The translations under genes and the position numbers were made by a program. A DNA stretch of 36,654 nt, taken from assembly GCF_009377175.1 (NCBI RefSeq), contig NZ_VJZD01000079.1, forward strand, positions 1 to 36,654. The letters run 5' to 3'. This stretch comes from Streptomyces adustus (GTDB taxonomy: Bacteria > Actinomycetota > Actinomycetes > Streptomycetales > Streptomycetaceae). Shown one piece after another: positions 32,092 to 36,654 of the stretch (position 1 is its first letter; every line of letters begins with the position of its first letter). Under the pieces are notes generated by a model. That model did not search any database and was not told the DNA's origin. It worked only from the letters and a program-made list of their open reading frames with translations.

Positions 32092-32610
32092 TTAACCCAC
32101 AGCGAGCTGCTGGCCTGGCTGGACGCCGTCGAAGCCGAATGCGAGACACGCTGCGACAACACCCGTCAGGCACTCCAGCTCATCCACCACGCCGAAGCCG
32201 TCCTGGCCAACGGCAACGAGCACACCAGCCCGGACTGGCTGGACTGGTTCAGCCCGGTCAGGCTGGCCGCCTTCAAAGGCGACACTCAGCTCAGAGCCGG
32301 CCATCTGCTCCAGGCCCGCGCAACCCTGCACGGCGTTCTCGACGCCCTCGATGCCGGTGACGACAAGCAGCGCACCGTCGTCCTCGGCGACCTCGCAGCC
32401 GTCGAAGCGGCCGCCGGCAACCCTGATGAAGCCTGCCGGTACGCGCTGCGCGCACTCGACGACCTTCAGCGCACCTGGTACGCGACGGGCATGGACCGGG
32501 TCCGCGAGGTACGCCGGATGCTGGCCCCGCAGCAACAGCAGCAGTGCGTGCGCGAGCTCGACGACCGGCTCTATGGATGGTCGACGACGATCAGCGCGCT
32601 GAGCCGTTGA
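32092..32610 (+). pseudogene. C-terminal part of an XRE/TPR-type regulator
   Basis: A start-less frame with strongly G/C third positions reads HSELLAWLDAVEAECETRCD, SPDWLDWFSPVRLAAFKGDT, RTVVLGDLAAVEAAAGNPDE then ACRYALRALDDLQRTWYATG, and RELDDRLYGWSTTISALSR. This is the TPR-like C-terminus common to Streptomyces XRE regulators. The HTH and the first repeats are missing. It contains a glutamine run (APQQQQQC). The stop overlaps the end of the convergent HAD gene by 20 bp. It is a 5'-truncated pseudogene. Confidence 0.7.
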
Positions 32611-33253
32611 ACCGGGCGATCAGCCCGGACAGCTCCAGCAGGCTCTCGATGCGGAACGTCGGAAGCTTCTGCGCCTCCTCGGTGCTCCATTGGATCGTTC
32701 CCCACGGCCCGCGGCGTACCAGCGCCGTGTGCATGCCTGCCCGGTGCGCCGGGCGGATGTCGTTGTCCACGCGGTCCCCGACGTACAGCATCTCCTCCGC
32801 CCGGGCCGGCACCACCTCGGCGACGCGGTGGAAGAACTCCGGCGCGGGCTTGGATGCCCCCCAGTCGTCGGACGTGCCGATGAGGTCGACGTCCGGGCTG
32901 AACAGCTCCCGCAGGATCCGGCCCGCGCGCACCGTCTGGTTCCCCGCGATGCCCAGCCACAGCCCGTCGGCCCGCAGTGCGGCGAGCGTGTCGCGTACAT
33001 CGGGATACACATCCGCCTCGCCGAACGTTTCCGGCTGCCCTGCCTGCGCGCGGCGCTCACGCTCGGCATACAGGTCAAACCCCGGCCGGAACTCCTGGAA
33101 CGTCTCGCGGTAGTCCCGCCCTTGAGCAATGACCGCACCGAACATGGCGTGGAAGGTGTGACGCGGCACGCCGAGCCAGTCCGCCCACGCACCGTACTCG
33201 GTGGTCTCGTCCACGAGGCACTCACCGACATCGAAGATCACAGCGCGGATCAT
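32591..33253 (-). CDS. HAD-superfamily hydrolase
   Basis: ATG 33253-33251 starts MIRAVIFDVGECLVDETTEY, the HAD nucleophile motif DxGE/D with Asp8 and Gly10. A helical cap domain follows (WADWLGVPRHTFHAMFGAVI), then motif II-like LGIAGNQT, Lys in GASKPAPEFF (motif III) and motif IV EEMLYVGDRVDNDI. All catalytic positions are present, apart from the second Asp of motif I, which is replaced by Glu11. That is unusual for phosphatases, so a phosphatase with altered mechanism or another HAD activity is possible. The 220-aa length is normal. Upstream frames to 33514 are not used. Confidence 0.85.
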   Translation of the reverse strand: MIRAVIFDVGECLVDETTEYGAWADWLGVPRHTFHAMFGAVIAQGRDYRETFQEFRPGFDLYAERERRAQAGQPETFGEADVYPDVRDTLAALRADGLWLGIAGNQTVRAGRILRELFSPDVDLIGTSDDWGASKPAPEFFHRVAEVVPARAEEMLYVGDRVDNDIRPAHRAGMHTALVRRGPWGTIQWSTEEAQKLPTFRIESLLELSGLIARFNGSAR

Positions 33254-33560
33254 GCGGGCAGCGTAGCCGCGGCTGGCGCCGGACCATGAGTTGAGGGTCG
33301 GCGCAGCAGGCCAGGGGGCTTGCGTCGGCTTGTGGAACTCGCGCGCCGTGCCCGGCTGCGGCGTGGCCCGAACGCTCTGGCCGTCGATGCTGGACAGGTC
33401 CTGGGCATCGAGCGCCTTTTGAGGGTGGAAGGGAACACCGGGGTCACCGGAACACCCCCCTGCGGTGCGTGCTCGTCTGGGTTCAAGTGGCTCGGAGCGT
33501 GCACGGAAGGGCACCCGCCCCGCGGGGCGGGTGCCGTTTTGTGGTTGCCGCAGGCAGGGC
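33254..33560. other. Intergenic region with terminator
   Basis: No gene is supported between the HAD gene and the end of the subtilisin-like gene. It contains the hairpin at 33510-33535. Confidence 0.4.
33510..33535. terminator. Perfect hairpin followed by GTTTTG
   Basis: GGCACCCGCCCC and GGGGCGGGTGCC are exact complements around GC. A T-run follows on the plus strand, but the hairpin also lies 25 bp beyond the minus-strand subtilisin-like gene and probably ends that transcript too. Confidence 0.75.
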
Positions 33561-35324
33561 CTATGCGGTCGTGGAGGGGGCGAAGGGGAACAGGGCGGGG
33601 GCGAGCTGGATTGCGGGGACCAGGCCGAGGGCGAGGAGTGCGTCGGGCAGTCCGTGTCCGGTGCGGGCGGCGTCTGTGGTGCCGGGGGCGGCCAGTGAGT
33701 GGCAGCTGGCGGTGATGATGTCGAACAGGTGCTGGACGCGGCCGGGTCCGCGGGGCTGCAGCCGGCCGTGGAAGTCCTCGTGGTGGGCGAGGACGAGGGC
33801 GGCGAGTCCGGCCATGTGGGCCGCGGCTGTGCCGGTGCCGTCGAGGGCGGTGTAGCCGTCCTGCGGCGCGCAGGAGAGGACCGCCACGCCGGGGGCGGCT
33901 GCGTCGACGCCGGGACCGCAGCAGCTGAAGGGGGCGGCGAAGAGACCTTCCGGGCTCAGCTGCGGTCCGGTGTGGGTGGCGTGGGACGTGTCGGGCGGGT
34001 AGGTGCCGAGGGCTCCCAGGGCGCCGACGGCGAACACGGTGGGCAGGCAGGCGGGAAAGGCGACCGGTCCTGCACTGTCGCCTGCCGGGGCGATGCAGGC
34101 GATGCCCGCCGCCGTGGCATCGGCGAGTTTGCGGGAGACCAGCGCCGAAGGGTAGGGGGATGCGATCGCGATGTGGGCGATGTCGGCTTCGTGTTCGATG
34201 CAGTGGTCGAGGGCGTCGATCAGGTCGCTGAAGTGGCCGCCGGGCAGTACCTGGCAGACGTCGAGCTCGGCGTCGGCCGCGATCCCGACGATGCCCCTGC
34301 CGGTGTCCGCGCCGGCGATGATCCCGGCCGCGTGCGTACCGCTGCCGAGCGGATCGTGCGCCCAGCCCTCCTCGGTGCGACGAACGACATCGATCCCGGA
34401 GCGCACCCGCTGCTTCAGGTCGGGATGGTCGGTGCTGACGCCCGTACCGATGACCGCGATCTTGATGCCGAAGCCGCGGAACGTGGGAGGCAGCCGGTCC
34501 AGCCGCATGGCCTGCTGGCCCCAGCCGTACTGCTGGCGTTCCTCCAGCTCCGGGTACGCCTTGGCGAGCGGGGTGAGGCTGACGATGTTCTCCCGTGCCG
34601 CAGACAGGTCGGGACGGTGGATCCAGCGGTCGGTGTAGCCGGCCCGGGGCCGGACGTACAGGGACTGGACGCACTGTTCGGTCCCGGCGGTCAGGGTGAG
34701 GGTGACCGTGCCGTCGGCGGCGGTGACACCCTGGGCCGGCCAGGCCGCTGCGATCAGGAACACTCCCGCTTTGGCCAGCGGCTCGCCGTCCGGCCCGCAG
34801 ACCCGCAAGGAGATCTCCACCGGCTTCTCCAGCGGCACGACCAGTCCAGGATCGTGCAGCGGCAGCATGCCCGGAGCCGGCGTGACGGCGGGCAAGGCGG
34901 TGTCGGCCAGCGGCAGGTCGGGTTCGATGTGCACGTGCAGCGTCCGCAGGGCCGGCAGCTGGGCCTCGGCGGCTTCGACGACCGCGATCTGAGGGCAGGA
35001 CGGTCGCATACCGGTAGCCTGCGGCTTCTGTGACGGCTGCAGCCGGCGGATCACGGTGACATCAGGCATGCCCTCGAGCCGGTCACACACCGCGTCCATG
35101 CTCAGTTCGGCGCATCCCGGCGGGAGCAGCTGCTGCGGCAGCGGCGTGATCATGTAGCGCTGCCGGCGCGGCTGCACCACGACCGGTGACGGTGCGCCCT
35201 TCTCCTGTGGCGCCGTCCGCTTTTGCTCCTTGTCCCCGGGGACCGGCCCGCCGCCGGCTCCCGCGCCCTCGGATGCGCTGCGGCGGCTGTTGCGCGTCCT
35301 GCTGCCGGGCTTGTCCTCGACCAT
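33561..35324 (-). CDS. Subtilisin-fold pseudoprotease, catalytic residues replaced
   Basis: ATG 35324-35322 has GAGGTGG upstream. The 587-aa protein has no signal peptide, so it is cytosolic. Residues 1-55 are disordered and basic, about 55-140 resemble a propeptide-like domain (RYMITPLPQQLLPPGCAELS), and about 175-250 an Ig-like beta domain (GEPLAKAGVFLIAAAWPAQG). Residues 280-587 are an S8 subtilisin fold. The family motifs are all recognisable but disabled: Asp motif IKIAVIGTGVSTDHPDL has Gly293; His motif GSGTHAAG has Ser328 in place of the catalytic His; Ser motif GTGTAAAHMAG has Gly498; and oxyanion Asn is Asp416 (APAGDSAG). The frame is intact over 1.7 kb with normal codon use, so this is a selected pseudoenzyme rather than decay. 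Confidence 0.8.
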   Translation of the reverse strand: MVEDKPGSRTRNSRRSASEGAGAGGGPVPGDKEQKRTAPQEKGAPSPVVVQPRRQRYMITPLPQQLLPPGCAELSMDAVCDRLEGMPDVTVIRRLQPSQKPQATGMRPSCPQIAVVEAAEAQLPALRTLHVHIEPDLPLADTALPAVTPAPGMLPLHDPGLVVPLEKPVEISLRVCGPDGEPLAKAGVFLIAAAWPAQGVTAADGTVTLTLTAGTEQCVQSLYVRPRAGYTDRWIHRPDLSAARENIVSLTPLAKAYPELEERQQYGWGQQAMRLDRLPPTFRGFGIKIAVIGTGVSTDHPDLKQRVRSGIDVVRRTEEGWAHDPLGSGTHAAGIIAGADTGRGIVGIAADAELDVCQVLPGGHFSDLIDALDHCIEHEADIAHIAIASPYPSALVSRKLADATAAGIACIAPAGDSAGPVAFPACLPTVFAVGALGALGTYPPDTSHATHTGPQLSPEGLFAAPFSCCGPGVDAAAPGVAVLSCAPQDGYTALDGTGTAAAHMAGLAALVLAHHEDFHGRLQPRGPGRVQHLFDIITASCHSLAAPGTTDAARTGHGLPDALLALGLVPAIQLAPALFPFAPSTTA

Positions 35325-35453
35325 CACGTCCACCTCACGCCTACGTTCCACTTCGTGCCTGCGCTGCTGATGACGGGCTGCTCCCGTCTGCACGGCGATG
35401 CGGCGTGCCCGGGACAAGGAATCCTGAGCACACCGCATCCCCTGGTGATGGGA

Positions 35454-35924
35454 TCAGCCGAGGCCGAAGGGCTGCCCCATAAAGCCGGGGCCGAAGCCGG
35501 GCTGCTGGTAGTGCTGCTGGTACGGCTGGCCGAACGGCTGCTGGCCGAAGCCGCCGCCGAACTGCTGCTGACCCTGCTGCTGGCTCTGCTGCACCAGGGT
35601 CAGGATCGCGGTCGGCAGCGCCTGCTGCACGGACTGCTCCACCGCGCTGCGGACCCCCGCGTGCAGCGTGTGATGCAGCGCCAGGGCCAGGTACGGGTGG
35701 GCATGCTGAGCCAGGCCCTGCTGCTGCAACTGCTGCTGGACCTGCTGGATCTGCTGCAGCGTCTGCTGCATCCGCTGCGCGATCTGCTGGCTGGCCTGCT
35801 GACAGGCCTGCTGGATCGCCTGCTGGACCACCTGCGCGAGCTGCTGCGAACCGCCGATCTGCTGCGTACCACCGGCCTGCTGACCGAACTGCTGCAGGGG
35901 CTGGGCACCGGTCATCACCGACAT
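35454..35924 (-). CDS. Glutamine-rich, prion-like protein
   Basis: ATG 35924-35922 is chosen because GGAG lies 7 bases upstream; a TTG at 35945 is the only earlier option. The 156-aa protein has 51 Gln (33%), two Arg, one Glu and no Lys or Asp. Residues about 23-66 form a QQxx repeat (QQAIQQACQQASQQIAQRMQ) that would place Gln pairs every four residues on a helix. A short ordered middle follows (HPYLALALHHTLHAGVRSAV). The C-terminal 40 residues are Q/G/F/Y/P low complexity (FGGGFGQQPFGQPYQQHYQQ), as in prion-like or phase-separating tails. It is 129 bp upstream of the pseudoprotease gene on the same strand, probably cotranscribed. No family was recognised. Confidence 0.75.
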   Translation of the reverse strand: MSVMTGAQPLQQFGQQAGGTQQIGGSQQLAQVVQQAIQQACQQASQQIAQRMQQTLQQIQQVQQQLQQQGLAQHAHPYLALALHHTLHAGVRSAVEQSVQQALPTAILTLVQQSQQQGQQQFGGGFGQQPFGQPYQQHYQQPGFGPGFMGQPFGLG

Positions 35925-36344
35925 GAAAGCTCCGTTCGACGCCAAAGGAAAGCCGACATAAGAGACTATGCGGCCATTTCGGAATTATTCCGACGACCCG
36001 AGGCTAGGTCGGCGACGTCATGGTCACCATCGGGCGAGCCGTTCAGAGCGCAGGAGTCCCCCAATCGGATCCGGCGAGCGGTGAGCCGTCGCTGCCGCGA
36101 CAGGCTGCCCCACGGCGGCGGCCAAAGGCGCGCGGCGGCAGGCGACGCAGGCCGGGCGGAGCATCCATGTCCACATCCGCATCACGAACATCCGTACGGC
36201 GCCGGCCGACACAGCCAACGCATCATCGGATATTACGGAAAGAATGCTTGGATCGGGCACACAGCCGTACCCCATGGTGGTACGCGCCACGGCGCCCCGA
36301 ATGGCCGGTTGCTCCCGCAGCCTTCGGGGACCATGGGATATGGG
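35925..36344. promoter_or_regulatory. Upstream region of the Q-rich/pseudoprotease pair
   Basis: No gene is supported here. The stretch 35950-35995 is AT-richer than its surroundings and holds a perfect inverted repeat TCGGAAT-T-ATTCCGA (35979-35993), 55 bp before the Q-rich start. On the minus strand CATAGT at about 35970-35965 could serve as a -10 element just downstream of it. The repeat is a candidate operator for the pair. Confidence 0.45.
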
Positions 36345-36654
36345 TTGACGTGCTCCCTGGCCTAAAGTCCGGGGATTCCGGCCTGGGTCGTCTGACCCTT
36401 CCGGGGGCTTCCTGCTTCAACGCGCTGTGCGGGCACGTGTGCCCGTCTTACCGGCGCTCCACAGGCGTTTGGCGTCTCCACCTGTCCGGTGGCGACGATG
36501 CGGCGTCCTTCGAGGAGGATGTTGCGTGCTGCGTTGTGGTCGCGGTCGTGCACGGTGCCGCAGGCGCTGCACGTCCATTCCCGGACGTGCAGGGGCTTGG
36601 GGCCGTCCCTGAATCCGCAGGCCGAGCAGACCTGGGAGGACGGGAAGACGCGGT
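36345..36654 (-). mobile_element. Right end of an IS200/IS605-type element
   Basis: The tnpB stop at 36362-36364 is followed on the minus strand by GCCAGGGAGCACGTCAA; the TCAA at 36348-36345 is the typical right-end cleavage tetramer. The element continues beyond the window edge. Confidence 0.6.
36362..36654 (-). CDS. tnpB: TnpB-type RNA-guided nuclease, C-terminal part
   Basis: Read from the window edge, the minus strand gives RVFPSSQVCSACGFRDGPKP then WTCSACGTVHDRDHNAARNIL, the zinc ribbon (C-x2-C ... C-x2-C) and RuvC-III motif (HDRDHNAARNI) that end TnpB proteins, followed by an 40-50-residue basic tail ending GIPGL. The catalytic RuvC-I and -II residues lie outside the window. TnpB proteins are RNA-guided DNA nucleases of IS200/IS605 transposons, and their guide (omega/reRNA) is transcribed across the 3' end of the gene, i.e. 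about here. Whether this copy is intact cannot be judged. Confidence 0.85.
   Translation of the reverse strand, partial: RVFPSSQVCSACGFRDGPKPLHVREWTCSACGTVHDRDHNAARNILLEGRRIVATGQVETPNACGAPVRRAHVPAQRVEAGSPRKGQTTQAGIPGL

Noticed and set aside
32521..32545. CAGCAACAGCAGCAG run as a microsatellite or CRISPR-like repeat
   Set aside because: It lies in frame within the TPR-regulator remnant and encodes a short Gln run; there is no spacer-repeat pattern.
33699..35033. 444-codon plus frame opposite the subtilisin-like gene
   Set aside because: The minus strand carries recognisable S8 motifs and a ribosome site; the plus frame is Gly/Val/Asp-rich shadow.
1..36654. CRISPR arrays, rRNA genes, intact tRNA genes
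   Set aside because: No regularly spaced repeats or rRNA-like stretches were seen; the only tRNA-like site (3012-3097) does not fold normally.

Overview
The window is very GC-rich DNA with strong third-position G/C preference, and almost every recognisable product has its closest family type in Streptomyces (small lamin-tail secreted protein, DUF397/DUF6082 proteins, an hsp18 gene with a divergent RheA-like regulator, a cold-shock/DEAD-box/CBS cluster, IS5-, IS256- and IS701-type elements of actinomycete type). It is best read as an accessory part of a Streptomyces genome (chromosome arm or large linear plasmid). It is crowded with insertion sequences and gene fragments and has no rRNA, no CRISPR array and no core biosynthetic block.

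Layout. 1-3.7 kb: plasmid-like hypothetical genes, a lower-GC DUF397/DUF6082 pair on the minus strand, and a tRNA-like remnant followed by a strong hairpin. 3.9-7.5 kb: an HTH/coiled-coil/ParA-type ATPase gene split by an IS256-family element whose transposase carries a frameshift, so transposase and ATPase now read as one misleading 988-codon frame. 8.5-11.4 kb: a secreted lamin-tail protein, a truncated IS3 element, a CAGT-repeat leader with a 32-bp palindrome, and a MerR-type regulator. 11.6-15.6 kb: a frameshifted hemolysin III gene, an ISAzo13 element, and an IS5-family element that appears to carry a SMI1/KNR4 (SUKH) gene between its inverted repeats. 15.9-18.7 kb: a cold-shock cluster (CspA, DEAD-box RNA helicase, CBS protein, small conserved protein).

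19.0-26.3 kb: a heat-shock block (htpG; a RheA-like regulator divergent from hsp18, with a TGTCATC-N5-GATGACA operator; two DUF2267 proteins) lying between two direct copies of a ~0.5-kb mosaic of Tn3-like and other fragments. The right copy differs by a 403-bp deletion between GCCTCTGC repeats. 24.8-25.8 kb is a graveyard of truncated SpoIIE-phosphatase, LspA and thioredoxin-like genes. 26.3-31.3 kb: a PAS-SpoIIE phosphatase, then a TetR regulator divergent from an electrophile/quinone-reduction operon (quinone reductase, NADP/F420-type reductase, Old Yellow Enzyme) with two operator copies. 31.5-33.3 kb: helicase and regulator remnants and a HAD hydrolase.

33.5-36.0 kb holds the most unusual unit. 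It is a cytosolic subtilisin-fold protein in which the three catalytic residues and the oxyanion Asn all appear substituted (a pseudoprotease). Upstream of it, on the same strand, is a protein of one-third glutamine with QQxx periodicity and a prion-like F/G/Q/Y tail. The window ends in the 3' end of an IS605-type tnpB.
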